Position numbers and translations under genes: made by a program. A DNA stretch of 64,000 bases from Gigaspora margarita (Eukaryota; Glomeromycota; Glomeromycetes; Diversisporales; Gigasporaceae), in assembly GCA_009809945.1 (NCBI GenBank), contig WTPW01000083.1, positions 350,219-414,218 of the forward strand, read 5' to 3'. A model generated the notes under the pieces. It was given only the letters and a program-made list of their open reading frames with translations, was not told the origin of the DNA and searched no databases. Below, in pieces: positions 1 to 12,082 of the stretch (its first letter is position 1; each line of letters starts with the position of its first letter).

Positions 1-20
1 AATTCAATGTATTGGGTTGA

Positions 21-254
21 TTATATGACTTTTTTTCATTTTCTTTACTGCAAGAACCAGTTTTAACACCAGCTTCAACCAAAGTTTCTATAGACTCAAA
101 AGCACCAATATTACCAAATTTGTTTGAAAAAGCAGAAGATTCAGCATGTATAAGTAGTATGTGAGCAGAAACGGATTCAATATCATCGGCAATAATATCA
201 ATAATAGATCAATTCCTAGAATTTATCAAAGAAGAATTTTTGAAAGTGTTATAA
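21..254 (+). pseudogene. coding-like fragment, unknown protein
   Basis: One frame stays open from the TGA at 18-20 to the TAA at 252-254 except for a TGA at 162-164. The translation is of mixed, protein-like composition (runs such as PVLTPASTKVSID and LFEKAEDSACISS), unlike the Leu/Ile/Tyr/Lys-only output of the AT-rich surroundings. The single TGA could be a decayed CGA, as in the Ty3 element further on. I recognise no domain. It runs off or begins near the window edge, so it may be an exon end or a transposon-derived fragment. Confidence 0.3.
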
Positions 255-438
255 TTTAAAGTCAAGGTTCTTAAATAGTCAATATTGGTTGCTTTGATAA
301 TTATTTGACCAGATTATGAGAATTTAAAAAGCCTAAACATGAAATACATGTTTCTCAACTTAATATTCGAGCCTGAAATACCCAGATATTTTTTAAATCT
401 AGTGTCCTGAGATGAATAAAGAACTATTACCTGCATTT

Positions 439-716
439 TTATAGCAGATAAACCAGCGACAGAGTTATATTCACACTTTCTTCCCCAAAATATACATAGT
501 TCTCAACTTCTTTTGGATTCTGATTAACTGTCACAGAGATTATACAATGTGGGACATATTTAGAAACATCACTGACATCGAACTCACAGTGAGAATTCTT
601 ATTTTAATAATACTTGCATATAAAATAGTGATACACTGTTCTAAATTCTCAATCACATATGTTTCTGAAATAAGCACAAGATCACTAGGTATAACCAATT
701 GAGGTTGCTCATTCAT
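439..716 (-). pseudogene. frameshifted coding-like fragment, unknown protein
   Basis: From an ATG at 716 the minus strand reads about 45 codons of protein-like sequence (MNEQPQLVIPSDLVLISETY...). It then loses sense near 590 and regains it in the next frame (HCEFDVSDVSKYVPHCIISV, then NQNPKEVENYVYFGEESVN) to a TAA at 441-439. The two halves together suggest one protein of about 90 residues broken by a single-base change. No known motif is visible. It lies beside the opposite-strand fragment at 21-254 and the two may be relics of one insertion. Confidence 0.3.
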
Positions 717-1009
717 AATGAAAAAATATTTCTAATAATCTGAGTTATCTCTTTCAAAATTTTATACTTAGCAAAACCATATGAAAAAGATGATTGTTTT
801 TTACAGATATAACAGCAACAGAAGCGCAATATATAAAGGTATTTTTTTTATAATTTAGAATAACAAGGATAAGTATCATTTGGAACAGAATTTGACCTTT
901 TTATAGAAAAAAGTTTCTAGCCAAAATTAGTATCCTGAGTCAGTTTTTAGATAATACAAAAGAAATTTTTATTTATTTTTGTCCAGAGGGTAGTAGAGGA
1001 CTTACATTC
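717..1009. other. AT-rich spacer
   Basis: No open frame, repeat or inverted structure of note was seen here. Confidence 0.5.
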
Positions 1010-1215
1010 TATACTTAGTGATCAAAATGTCTAGATGATCCACATGTGATAAATTTGTTAAACAATTTGATTGGGTAAAACTCTAATACTATACTTACTT
1101 TGATCAAAATGTCCAGATGCTCTTCATGTAATAAATTCGCTAAACTATAATTGGGTAACCCTATAATACTAGACTTACTTTGATCACAATATCCAGATGT
1201 TCTCTACATAATGCA
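1010..1215. repeat. tandem repeat, about 82-bp unit, 2.5 copies
   Basis: Three successive segments share the order: ATACTTA, TTGATCAAAATGTC (or a close form), a stretch ending ATGTGATAAAT or similar, then TTGGGTAA and CTATAATACT. Copies start near 1010, 1090 and 1171. The third is cut short. Confidence 0.7.
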
Positions 1216-1375
1216 ATAAATAAATAAATAGGTAACTGTGTATACTAATCATAAATTTGATCAACCTTATCAGTTATTATAACTTTATTATATGAGAAAC
1301 TAATCTTATTATATGAGAAATTATATAGTATTTATTATTTTACTATATATATTTAATAATATAATATGTATTATA

Positions 1376-1709
1376 TAACGAGAATAAACTAGTCCTAAGG
1401 GAATTCCACAAGCATCCAGGACTAACCTTGACTGACTAATATAATGGAGAATTGTACTAGTGATACAAGTAGGATTGACAGGTAAAGCAGGGACCAGAGG
1501 GTTTAAATAGACAATGCTAATATGCAGTTTGCAGATATGGCAGCTAGTATAGAACCTTCAGGTATTACTTAAATAGGCAACTAAAAGTTGCAGATATGGC
1601 TAGTTGTACCTTCATCAATGTAACAAATGTCAGGTGGCCAAAGAGGCACTTTGATCCATTTGCTTAAATAAAAGCCTTTTTCCAAAGTGAAAACTTTGCC
1701 AAAAAAATA
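1376..1709 (+). mobile_element. 3' part of a tRNA-headed retroposon family
   Basis: This stretch matches, on the plus strand, the reverse complement of the body of the complete retroposon at 55,627-56,603. Shared blocks in the same order include GAGAATAAACTAGTCCTAA, GGGACCAGAGGGTTTAAATA, GCAGATATGGC, GTAACAAATGTC and an A-rich end near 1703-1709. The tRNA-like head is missing, so this is a truncated copy, as expected for a retroposed element. A third copy lies at 18,586-19,110. Confidence 0.65.
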
Positions 1710-2029
1710 TATATATATTATATATATATATGTTTATATATGTATATATTATGTATATAGTATATATATGATTTTGTATAATTTGCTCAGGACATTAACA
1801 GCCCCTGTTAACCTAGTATTTACAATATATATTAAAGTTATAATACAGAACAATCACCAAATTTACAAGTAACAACAGTGTAATACTAAACAATATATGA
1901 TTACTAATTAAAATCCAAAATATAAACATTAACACCTGATATCTTCAAGAAAATAATAAACTGAGCATGTAACAATTGTAATCATTAAAATGATCAAGTA
2001 ACCTGACAATTTTAAGTAGTTAATACAAT
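1710..2029. repeat. TA-rich simple repeat and plain AT-rich spacer
   Basis: Positions 1708-1770 are mostly alternating TA. The rest is A-rich with nothing recognisable. Confidence 0.5.
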
Positions 2030-2600
2030 TTTGAATCAAATTCGAAAAACTGTAAAAAAATCTTAAATGACTTGATACACAATTGATAACCTACTTAAAG
2101 TACACATAAAAAAATCAATACTATGAACATACTATAACATTACAGAATCCCTTAAACATCAACCCCTACTGCAATAATCAGCAACTTAAAAGCATAGAAC
2201 ATCAGCATGCATGGCATACAAAATCACAAAGAAACAACCATATGATTAGTAGCACAAATAGTAAAATATTAAAAAACAGGCCCCATATTAATACAATTAC
2301 AAATCAAATTCAAAAAATACAACATCAATACTAGTTAAAATAAAAAATCTTAAGTTATCTAATACATAATCAATAATCCAAATGGAATGCTAAATAAAAC
2401 AAGTAAAAACAAGCTACAATATTAATACATAAATACAATAAACAAAGAAAGCAAGATAATAAACAGTAAATACATACTGTAATATTATAGAACCCCTTAA
2501 ATATTAATCACTACCGTGATAAACAGTAACTCAAAATCATGTAACATCAGTACACATGGCACACAAAATCACAAGGAATGACCATCCAATCAGATGCCCA
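2030..2600. repeat. diverged direct duplication, about 270-340 bp offset
   Basis: Two A-rich segments repeat the same landmarks in order: an AATCAAATTC block (2036 and 2303), a TCTTAA block, then a GAA(T)CCCCTTAAA-type block (2145 and 2490), an ACATCAG block and CACAAAATCACAA. The copies differ by indels. No open frame runs through them. Confidence 0.5.
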
Positions 2601-2914
2601 AAATCATGGACATTACTTAAATTGCCTATAAACCATACACTTCATATTTTATACTCCGCTCCTGGTATATTCTAATTTTACAGATTGTCAACATGGAGAT
2701 CTCAAACCTTATGCTGTAGATTCCACATTTGCTCAAGGTGCAATAATTACAAGTTTATACAATCATGTATATATGCTATTTGGAGCATAAATGCTCTTAC
2801 AAGAATTAAGCCACCCAGAGTACATAATAATACCATGGAAGAAAAGAAAAAACTTAAATAATTAGACAAATGCAAAAGTAAAAAGATACAAAAAAAAATT
2901 TATCATTACAATAA

Positions 2915-3065
2915 GGGGAGTGACAAAAATCAGGTGATTTTTCAGAGGGGAGGGGGTGAAAAATGTTGAAATTATATATAGGAACCTGACCAAATTTATA
3001 TTAAGGAGAGGGTGAGGGGGGTAGGCCTCTAATAAAAAATAATCAGGTGATTAATGACATGGCCC
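2915..3065. mobile_element. PIF/Harbinger-like MITE, 151 bp
   Basis: The element starts GGGGAGTGACA, carries AATCAGGTGATT near both ends in inverted orientation, and ends TGACATGGCCC. It is flanked by TAA on both sides (2912-2914 and 3066-3068). G-rich termini and a 3-bp TAA duplication fit the Tourist/PIF-Harbinger group. A second copy with the same ends and interior lies at 8712-8864, and a much larger relative at 44,650-47,053. Confidence 0.75.
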
Positions 3066-3068
3066 TAA

Positions 3069-4619
3069 TTAATATATTCATTAAAAATAACTTTTTGAGC
3101 CCATTTTGCTTGTACTTTTCCATAAGTTAGCTAATGATTTGGTCAAGCACATGTCCATACATGAATTTGATTAAAATTTCTTGTAATATGTATAGTATTG
3201 GATAGTTGCAATAGTAGCAACACATCTAGGCATTTGTGTTCTCAATTTTCTGCACAACCTTTTACACAACTCTCTTTCATTTATCAGATTTGTAAAAAAT
3301 AAACAAACAATTAGATGATCCACACAATTGGTTACATGATTGAATTAAATTTGTTTATAACAGATAGTTAAAAAGTGCATATGTATATATGTACTTTTAT
3401 TTATAAACAAGTGTTTGTAGAGTGTTACTAGTGCCTCTTTAGAGAACACATTTCATAAAATGATAGAAAGTACCCAAAAAAGTTAGCAGATAAGATTGCA
3501 CCAGGTATCATCATAGTAATCTCATTAGTTGTAAAAAAAAATAAAAAATTTTACAAAACATACTTACTATTAGTCTGTGCAGTGTGTTAGTTAAAGTTGT
3601 TAGTGCATTAAAATTATTATAAGTTATAGAAATCATTATTCAAGTAATATATAGCATGTTGAGTTTGTATTAGATCAACATAAAACTATGAACTACAAAA
3701 ATTATGAAAAAATTAGTAATTAGTTAATAATCTGGATGGCAAAAATTCTGACCAAAAATTTATGAAAAATGGAAAAATCTAAAAATTAATCATCTAAATC
3801 TTTGGCAGAATATAATTTTTCTTAGTATTAGTTAATATATTCAATATTTTTATTAATATCATGAATTATTTTTTTATCTATTGTAGAGCTTTTATTCTTG
3901 TTCTTGCACTTGTTCTTGAACTTAAGACCATTATACAAAATGCTTTCAAATTTGTAAAAACATTTGATTGACTTTTTTTTTCAGAGTTGCATTAATGATT
4001 AACAAATTCTTTCATTCTCATTTAAGATAATCAGAGATTATTATTTAATCAGCCCAATAAAAAATCCTATGAACAAAAATGAAAATGCCAACTATTGAGC
4101 GAATAGATATTCAAATTTGCATTGGGCCACTAATATTTACATCTAAAAAGCACATTTTTACTATTAGTTGTTATAGTATTTGTAATTTCATTCTATGGAT
4201 AATCGCCTTATTATTATTTTTTTTGATATCTTATTATACTGAAGTTCTAGTCATGTTAATAGGATAAATAGTAATTCATAATGGGCAAATATTGTCTGGA
4301 TATAGAAAAAGGTACTAAACACGGTTGATGAAGGTGCAATATGCGATGCTTTCAATATGCATTCACACTTTTGCTTCGCCTCATGCATAATCCAATAATA
4401 TGCAAAATTTTGCAGATGCATGCATTTTAATATGCTGTATAACCACTAGATAGCTGCATGATATTGTTATACAAAACCAGGAATGGAAGATTACTATAAT
4501 TTGTATCAAATAGAACTCCAGGTCTCTATATTTCTAGAGCAAAATATTGATTATAAACTGGAGAGTACTTTGTCAGGTGGAAGATATTTTATATAGGAAA
4601 GGTTATATAAGTTACAGAG
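3069..4619. other. AT-rich sequence without supported features
   Basis: A 62-codon frame at 4079-4267 is low in complexity and has no homologous look. No clear inverted repeat or tandem array was seen. Confidence 0.5.
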
Positions 4620-4960
4620 TCTAAACATAATCTGAGTATTTGCACTACTATCGCAGCTATAAACTCTAATTATCAATGTGAGTCCTTGTACTACTACCAT
4701 TGCTGTGAAGCCTAATCATAATATGAGATCCTTGCACTACTATTGCACTTGCAAAATCTAATCATAATATAAGGTTCTTGTTTTGCTATTGCAGCCTTAG
4801 TGTCCAATTATCAAATTTGAGGATCTTATACTATACTATAGTTAGCTATAGCACCTAATTACAACATGAGATTCTTGACTATTATTGCAGCCACAGTATC
4901 TAAATACAATATAAATCCTGAATTATTACTGCAGTTATAGAGTCTAATTTCAATGAGTTC
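4620..4960. repeat. minisatellite, about 60-bp unit
   Basis: At least five imperfect units of the pattern TCTAATNATAATNTGAG, then TCNTTGCACTACTATTGCAG. Further single units lie near 5545-5640. The same unit appears in inverted orientation at 6860-7130 and 11,735-12,012, so this is a dispersed minisatellite family. Confidence 0.65.
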
Positions 4961-4999
4961 TTTTGATTTTGTTTAAAAAAACAAGCAAGACAGATATAT

Positions 5000-5470
5000 A
5001 CAATGATAAAATTCTATCTATATAATAAACCAGAGATAAAATCTAAGCTAGCAACAAAAATTTAGTGCCAAGAAAGCCTACTAGTAAAAGTTCATAAGAG
5101 AAATTTGCTAAAGAAAATACACTAATAAATGTTTAACAATAAAGGTCCTATAGCAAAAATCTACTAGTAAAGTCCAATAGCAAAAACTACCAATGAAATC
5201 TACCAAAGAAAATTCCTTAATAAAGATCCACTAAAGTCACAAATAAAAGTTTGCCAACAGAATTTCTTTAGTGAAAGCTTACAATAAATGTCCTTCAATA
5301 AAAGTTTACTAATAAAAATTTTCCAATACTAATTTGCTGATGAAAGTTCAACAAAATTACATTAGCAAAACCTATAAGACAACATTTAATGAGAAAATCA
5401 ACAAACAAGAGTTCAATGCCAAAACTTCAGTGATGAAGTTAACTAATAAAAGATAAATAGTCAAATGACT
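5000..5470. repeat. short degenerate tandem repeat
   Basis: Repeated phrases such as ACTAATAAA, AATAAAAGTTTACT and CCAATANNAA recur every 20-30 bases, as in AATAAATGTTTAACAATAAA and AATAAAAGTTTGCCAAC. It looks like a decayed short-period array lying between the minisatellite and its neighbours. Confidence 0.45.
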
Positions 5471-5639
5471 TCAAAAATAACACCAAAATTACATGACAAC
5501 TCCAATAATGAAACATCAATACTGTATTACTCTAGACTTCACAGAGTTTAATTACCAATATAAACATCTTGTACCACTGCCATAGCTATAGTTTCTAATC
5601 CTCAACATAAGCTCATGTACTATCCTTAGTAGTTAATAT

Positions 5640-6410
5640 AGATTGTTGATAAATCACCAAGAGAAAGATGGGTAAAGCAGGATGATAGATCCAGCTTCAT
5701 TACAAGACAAGCTATAGCAAAAGGAAAGATAACTTTCTCAACTAACAGAAGGCTCCTAAATATCTATAAACACAATTTTTTCTATTATAGTAACTTATAG
5801 TCTCAACAATAAGAAACTTAACCAAAAAACCCTAAAGTCAAAATGACAAATTAACATGTAATCAATAAAGTTATTTAATTTTGTATTAATGACTATCCAG
5901 TTACTTTGCTGACAAGCTTTTCATCAAGTAAAATATTTGTTCACTCAATATACAACAATAAATAAAACATAAATAAGAAACAACCAAAATCATTTTACAA
6001 TACTAAAATTATTTATAATAAAACTTATAAGCAATTTCAAATTAAATTAGTGTATTTAAATATTCAAAGCATTTAATGCTCAATATCTTACTAATACAAA
6101 TATTACACAGGGTGATGCTAGTTAATATATTACTAATTTAATGCATTAATAAATATTTTATTATTAAAATCGATTCATATATTATATTAATTATAATATA
6201 GACTAATATTAAAAAATTTTTAAAAATATAACTACTATACTAAAGCAACTTTATTATACAGTTTATTATTTATTTTCAACTATATTGCACAACTACTTAT
6301 TGGCCAATCTTATTATATTTAAGTATCATATTGGCAGATCAGCATATCATATCAGCTCAACCAATCATGATCAAGGATTATCAAAAAAATTTTATACAAA
6401 AATTTATTAC
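5640..6410. other. AT-rich spacer
   Basis: No coding frame, array or inverted structure is supported here. Confidence 0.45.
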
Positions 6411-6416
6411 AAAGTG

Positions 6417-6542
6417 AATTTTCACAAAAATGGCCTTTTTAACCAGCTTTGTATTTATAATTAAGTACGCAAAAAAATTACGAAATTCATGTATTTAATT
6501 ATAAGCCAAAAGTATATTAAAAAGGCCATTTTTTGAAATTTA
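6417..6542. mobile_element. short palindromic MITE
   Basis: The two halves pair: AAAATGGCCTTTTTAA near 6428 against TTAAAAAGGCCATTTTTT near 6518, followed inward by TTATAATTAA and TTAATTATAA. The element is almost all hairpin. No target duplication is clear. Confidence 0.6.
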
Positions 6543-6859
6543 GCTTCTGAATTTACTCTTGATAGTTAACAACCCATCTCACAATGCCCAACCCATTTTA
6601 AAACATCTAAGTATTTCAATAAACGATAAAAGTACTTCTTTTTACAGCTTAGTATGGCTCTTTTATTAAGTTTTATTGGTTTTTTTAACTTGTTTAGACG
6701 TCACAAAGGCTCTTTTGTTAGTTGTAACAAGTACTTTGTTTGTTAGTTTTTCAACGTTACTTAAGAGCAAATTTTTGTATGACAGTTTATTGAGAAATGA
6801 CCTAATTATGCCAATTCGTTAATATGTTGCGCTGCAAAGTAGTGCAATAATATCCATTT

Positions 6860-7130
6860 GGTAATTAGGCTTAATAGTTATAGTATTAATACAAAAGTCT
6901 TATATTATGTTTAGGATCTATAACTGTGATAGTAGTACAAGAACCTCATATTGTAATTATGTTCTATAGCTGCAGTAGCAGTGCAAAGACCTTATATTTA
7001 ATAATTAGATTCTATAGTTATAGTAGTAGTACAAGAATTTTATATTTAATGTTTAAGCTCCATAGCTGTAATAGCAGTACAAGAACCTCAAATTATGTTT
7101 AAGTTCTGCAGCTATAATAGTGCTTGTATT
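6860..7130. repeat. minisatellite, inverted relative to 4620-4960
   Basis: Five or so units of TCTATAGCTGNAATAGTAG, then TGCAAGAACCTCATATT. This is the reverse complement of the unit at 4620-4960. Confidence 0.65.
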
Positions 7131-7139
7131 CAAATATAC

Positions 7140-7260
7140 TATATTTATGAATATATTCGAATATATAAATATTTATGAATATTCGAATATAAATTATAGA
7201 TATTCAAATATTCATAAATATTCATAATATTTATGAATATTCATAATATTTATGAATAGG
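7140..7260. repeat. AATATTTATGAATATTC short-period array
   Basis: This AT-only array is built from ATTCATAATATTTATGA-type phrases, which are themselves palindromic. The same array recurs at 7575-7690, 10,180-10,260, 10,610-10,835, 11,030-11,070 and 11,310-11,700, always between other elements. Confidence 0.7.
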
Positions 7261-7271
7261 GTTTATTTAAG

Positions 7272-7571
7272 ATGTGCAAATGCACAGCTGTGCACCCCTA
7301 TATGTTTTTAAAATTTTACTAGAATAACTCCTATTGCAATCTCAAAATTTTACTATAGTAATCATTATTGCACTTTTAACAAAAAATGCTCCTCTCGCAA
7401 TGATACCTTTAAATTTTAAATTTAATTCTAATTCTACTTCTAATCAACCCCAACTCTAACCCTAACCCTAACTCTAATTATTGTTTGTATTTGTTACTAT
7501 GGATGCACAGTTGTCCAAATTATTGTTTGTATTTGTTTTTATAATGTGCACAGCTGTGCAAGATGCACAAA
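7272..7571. mobile_element. inverted-repeat element with CCCTAA tract
   Basis: Ends pair as GTGCAAATGCACAGCTGTGC (left) against GTGCACAGCTGTGCAAGATG (right). The interior holds the recurring core (CTCAAAATTTTACTA, AACAAAAAATGCTCCTCTCG) followed by CTAACCCTAACCCTAACTC. A related element is at 11,068-11,310. Confidence 0.6.
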
Positions 7572-7775
7572 ATTAATAAATCCTTATGAATATTTATAAT
7601 ATTTATGAATATTCATAATATTTATGAATATTCATAAATATTTTGAATGTTTATAAATATTTTTAAATATTCACAATGTTTATGAATATTGTATTGAAAG
7701 GCCTATCATAAAGTTATATAATTTGTGTAATATAAATATGCATATTGGTTATACAAAAGCTTATTGTAGGGTTCT

Positions 7776-8049
7776 GCAATTTAATTTGATATTCAAATAC
7801 AGTATTTGAATCAAATATTTGATCAAATTCAAATTCAAATTTGACTATATTTGATTTGATCAAATTCAAATATGGTCAAATTTGATTTGATTTGACAAAT
7901 ATTTGATTTGGTTTGAAAATTACTATTAAAAATTCAAATNCNAATCAAATTCAAATTCAAATATTTGAATCAAATCAAATTCAAATTAGGGTCAATTTGA
8001 TTTGATCAAATTCAAATTGGACCAATTGATTTGAATTTGAGGAACCCTA
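7776..8049. mobile_element. CAAATTCAAAT-rich inverted-repeat element
   Basis: It begins TAGGGTTC and ends GAACCCTA, and its interior is built almost entirely of ATTTGAATTTGAT phrases on both strands. It can fold on itself over its length. Two undetermined bases (7940, 7942) show that the assembly struggled here. Confidence 0.55.
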
Positions 8050-8711
8050 GCTTATTGAACTATTTTTACAAAATAATTTTAAATTACACATTACTAAAGT
8101 TGTGTAATATTACACAAGCCCAATTTTGGTAACTTAATTTTTTGAATCAAGAATAGGTTTTGAACCAAGCGTGGGTTTTGAATATTTATAAATATTTATG
8201 AATATTTATAATATTTACTAGAAAATCAGAATCTAATGTAGGTCCGAAACAGAATCACATAATAATATTAAATAATTATTTTATAACTATATAATATGTA
8301 TGAATATACATTCTAGTTACACTTGTACATTTGGAATCTGAAATTCATAATTTTTATTGTAGTTGCATACAGATATTGCATATATGTGCATTCAAGTTGC
8401 CTAGAACTATGAGTCCTCACTACTAGTGATGCAACTGAAATTGATTTTTGAAAAAAATCTATTTTATTTTCATTAGAGAAAATTAAAATTTTTTGTAAGG
8501 AAAAGCAAATTAAATTTAGAGGGCTACTATTTCCACCATGGTATATTGCTATTTCTACTATAGTTACACAAAAATTTCTATTTTTAGAATTCATTCTAAC
8601 TTTAATAATTTTAACCCCAACCCTAATCCTAAACCTAAAAACTAATAACAGATATGTAACTCTTCTTTGGCCTCTAATTGAAAGTTGTAGAGCTCATTTT
8701 TCTGATTCTAA

Positions 8712-8864
8712 GGGGAGTGTCAAAAATCAGGTGATTTTTTAGAGGGGAAGGAGGAGTAAAAAATGCTGAAATTATATATAGGAACCTGACCAAATCTATA
8801 TTATAGAGAGGGAGAGGGGGTAGGCCTCTAATAAAAAATAATCAGGTGATTAATGATACTGCTC
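8712..8864. mobile_element. PIF/Harbinger-like MITE, 153 bp, nested
   Basis: This is the second copy of the element at 2915-3065, flanked by TAA at 8709-8711 and 8865-8867. The empty site can be read in related sequence (CTAATGGTAGTTAGATCATC near 45,899), which confirms the ends and the 3-bp duplication. Confidence 0.8.
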
Positions 8865-8974
8865 TAATGGTAGTTAAATTATCAAAATCAGCCCAGTGGA
8901 TCCCAAGATACTTGGGATCAAAAAAGAGAACATAAGGATCAGCAAATTCACTGTTACACAAAGTATAAAAATGT

Positions 8975-9345
8975 CATCAAATGAAAAATCATGGTTTGCG
9001 CAAATTTTATTATTACAATTAACTTTGAGTTCTTAAGTAAAGTTGTTCTTTGGCTCAAAAAAATGCTAGTTGCTTAAGATGTATTTTATTATTTTCTTAG
9101 TAAAATTTTTCACTACAATAAAAAACTTCTCAAAACATATGTAAAGAAGTTAGAAAAAAAGCTATCAAACAAAAAATCATGATTTGCACAGAATTTTATT
9201 ATCACAATTGACTTTGGGCTCTTAAGTAAAGTTGTTCTTTTGCTCAAAAAAATGCTAGTTTCTTAAAATGTATTTTATTAGTTTCTTAGTAAAACTTTTC
9301 ACTATAATAAAAAAACATTTCAAAACGTATGTAAAAAAAATAAAT
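8975..9345. repeat. direct duplication, about 190-bp unit
   Basis: Two copies start AAAATCATGGTTTGCGCA (8982) and AAAATCATGATTTGCACA (9173). Both contain TTAAGTAAAGTTGTTCTTT, GCTCAAAAAAATGCTAGTT and ACTANAATAAAAAA. They form the loop region of the element at 8510-9630. Confidence 0.7.
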
Positions 9346-9834
9346 AGTTTGTGTAATAGTAAATTTGCTGATCCTTGTGTTCTCTTCTTTGATCCCAAGT
9401 ATCTTGAAATCCACTAGGCCGATTTTGATGATTTAACACTATTAGAATCAGAAAAATGAGCTCTACAACTTTCAACTAGAAACCAAAGAAGGTTTACTTA
9501 TTAGTTTTAGTGTTAGAATTATAGTAAATTTATAATATATTATATTAAATACTAAAAATAGAAATTCTTGTATAACTATAGTGGAAATAGCAAAATACTA
9601 TGTGGAAATAGGCATCCCCTAAATTTATGTAGATATATTCCTTATAATTTTAACTATTCAAAAAAAGTATCAAATAATTTCATCTTTCAAGTAAAATAGG
9701 TCAAAAACAATTTCGTCTTCAAATTTTAATTTTGGGGTTTTAAACCCGAAATGCTTTCATTCTCATGTATACTCACTATGCTTCAGACAATGAATATTAT
9801 AATATTTATGAATATTCATAATATTTATAAGGTT

Positions 9835-10175
9835 TATATAATTTGGTGCATGTGCATTAGAACACACTTATCTGATCAACCAATCAGATTGTAAGATCAG
9901 GTATAACATGAAATCAAAAAAATAGTGATGTTTTTAAAAAATCGCTTGTAGCTCAAAATTTTTCTTATAAAACTACCTTTCGTGTTCTAACAAAAAAACT
10001 TCTTCACAAAATTTTGGGTTAGAATCTTTTGCTAAAATAATCTACCTTATTTCTAATCTAATCTTAACATAATTCTACTCTCACTCTAATTTTAAACTAA
10101 CGAATTAATTTTTTTTTAATTTTATATTACACCAGAACGTATGAGGTGTGTCACAACGCATTTGCGCCAAAATAT
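9835..10175. mobile_element. inverted-repeat element carrying the shared core
   Basis: Ends: ATTTGGTGCATGTGCATTAG (left) against the complement of 10,135-10,175 (ATTTTGGCGCAAATGCGTTG). Then come ACCAATCAGATT, GATCAGGTATAACATGAAAT, AAAAAATCGCTTGTAGCTC, an ACAAAAAAACTTCTTCACAA block and a CT-rich tract related to CTAACC. The core is in forward orientation. Confidence 0.6.
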
Positions 10176-10264
10176 AAAATTCTATTATAAATATTCAAAA
10201 TATTTATAATATTCATAAAAATATGAATTTTATAAAATTTATGAATGAAAATTACTACAAATTA

Positions 10265-10605
10265 CCACTAGTGATCATTACCAGTGATCTACAATGCATA
10301 AAACAAAACAAACAAAACAAACAGTTTGTATTATGTATTAAATAAAATCAAATATCTTTAATATTAGAGTAAGGGTAAAGGGTAAAGATTAGGATAGGGC
10401 TGTGTAATAGTAAAATTTAGTAAGAAATTTTTTTTTTTGCATAAAAAAAAGTAGTTTCATAGACAAATCTTTAGGTTAGAAGCAATTTTAGCAAGTTTTT
10501 AAAAAATTCTTTGTTTTTGTTATACAAAAATTAATCTACATATTACACCTGATCCTGAATTTTAATTGGTAAATTGATCACTAGTAATGATCACCAGCGG
10601 TGATA
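10265..10605. mobile_element. inverted-repeat element carrying the shared core
   Basis: Ends pair as ACTAGTGATCATTACCAGTG (left) against the complement of TAATGATCACCAGCGGTGAT (right). The interior is the core in reverse orientation: a TTAG-type tract near 10,364-10,395, TAGTAAAATTTAGTAAGAAA, a T-run, AGTAGTTTCATAGACAAA, and TATTACACCTGATCCTGAAT near the right end. Its nearest relative is at 17,092-17,415. Confidence 0.65.
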
Positions 10606-11067
10606 AATAGCAAACTTCTTTATAAATATTTAAAATATTTATGAATTTTCATAATATTTATGAATATTCATAATATTTATAAATATTTATAAATATTTTG
10701 AATATTTATAATATTTATAAATATTCATAAATATTTTTGAATATTCATAAAGTTTATGAATATTCATAATATTCTTGAATATATTTGAATATATTTATAA
10801 TATTCAAATATTTAAAATATTTTGAATACATATTAAAAAGCCTATCATATAGTTATATAATTTGTGTAATATAAATATGCATATTCATTACACAAAAGCT
10901 TATTGAACTATTTTTGCAAAAATAATTTTAGGTTACATACTACTAATATTGTATAATATTACACAAGCCCTATTTTGGTATCTTAATTTTTTGAACCAAG
11001 AATTGGTTTTTGACCAAGAGTGGGTTATAAATATTCATAATATTTATGAATATTTATAATATGAGTA

Positions 11068-11310
11068 TATTTATTCCTCACCCAGGGTGAGATTTGATAT
11101 TCTTCACTTATATTATGCTATCTCAAAATTTTATTAGAGTAACCCCTGTCAAGCTTTTAACAAAAAATGCTCCTCTCGCGATTATATCTTAAATTTAATT
11201 CTAATTTTAACTCTAATTCTAATTCTAATTCTAACTTTAACCCTAATCCTAATCTAACTAGGATTTTATTTTTATTTGGAGAGGGGGTGAATAATTTACC
11301 CAGGTAATGA
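11068..11310. mobile_element. inverted-repeat element with CCCTAA-like tract
   Basis: Ends: TTTATTCCTCACCCAGGGTG (left) against the complement of TTACCCAGGTAATGAATAAA (right). The interior shares CTCAAAATTTTATTAGAGTA and AACAAAAAATGCTCCTCTCG with 7272-7571, followed by repeated CTAATT and CTAACC. It is embedded in the AATATTTATGAATATTC array. Confidence 0.5.
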
Positions 11311-11720
11311 ATAAATTATTTTTTATAATATTTATAAATATTCATAATATTTATGAATATATATAATATTTATGAATATTCAAAATATTTATGAATATTT
11401 ATAAAAATATGAATTTTTATAATATTTATGAATATTTAAAATATTTATAAATTTTCATAATATTTATGAATATTCAAAATATTTATGAATATTCATAATA
11501 TTTATGTATATTCATAATATTTATGAATATTTATAATATTTATGAATATTCAAAATTTTTATGAATATTCATAATATTTATGAATATTTAAATATTTATA
11601 AATATTCATAACATTTATGAATATTTATAGTATTTATAAATATTAATAATATTTATGAATATTCAAAAATATATTCGAATATATTAATAAATTAATTATA
11701 AATATTCGAATATATATAAG
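11310..11720. repeat. AATATTTATGAATATTC array, longest block
   Basis: About 400 bp of near-uninterrupted ATTCATAATATTTATGA-type units. Each unit is palindromic, so the block can fold in many registers. Confidence 0.75.
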
Positions 11721-11734
11721 GATTTATGAATATA

Positions 11735-12012
11735 AGCACTAAGCTGTGATAATAGTGCAAGGGCCTCTTATTGTAATTAGGCTTTATGGCATAGTAATAG
11801 TGCAAGAACTTCATATTAAGATTAGACTCTGCAACTACAATAGCAATGCAAGGCATCTTAATGGCTTTATTAGCAGTGCAAAACCTCATATTATGTTTTG
11901 GCAATAGTCATACAAGGAGCTTATGATTTGATTAAAATATGTGATTGTGTTAGTAGTGCAAGGACCACTGTTTGTAGTTAGGCTTCACAGTAGGAATAGC
12001 AGCTTAAGGACC
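11735..12012. repeat. minisatellite, same family as 6860-7130
   Basis: Units of about 55-60 bp: AGCTGTGATAATAGTGCAAG, then GGCCTCTTATTGTAATTAGG and variants. It lies directly left of the retroposon at 12,083. Confidence 0.6.
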
Positions 12013-12082
12013 TATAGATAAGTGATATGCAATAGTGAAGTTGCTATCATAACCAATAAAATAAGTATAACTATTAATATTT

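Larger units (their letters stand above)
8510..9630. mobile_element. long inverted-repeat element with a nested MITE
   Basis: The outer arms pair over more than 300 bp. TAAATTTAGAGG and CTATAGTTACACAAAAATT near 8512-8582 match the complement of 9550-9628. TTCTTTGG, GAAAGTTGTAGAGCTCATTT and CTGATTCTAA near 8663-8711 match the complement of 9430-9490. CCCAGTGGATCCCAAG near 8892 matches the complement near 9380. A CCCTAA-like tract (8613-8632) lies in the left arm. The left arm is interrupted by the Harbinger-like MITE at 8712-8864. A 93-codon frame here (8313-8594) is chance. Confidence 0.65.

Noticed and set aside
2683..2790. Open stretch after TTTTACAG reading CQHGDLKPYAVDSTFAQG
   Set aside because: Only about 35 codons, no donor or neighbouring exon, no motif; probably chance.
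4079..4267. 62-codon plus-strand frame
   Set aside because: Hydrophobic translation of T-rich DNA, no supporting context.
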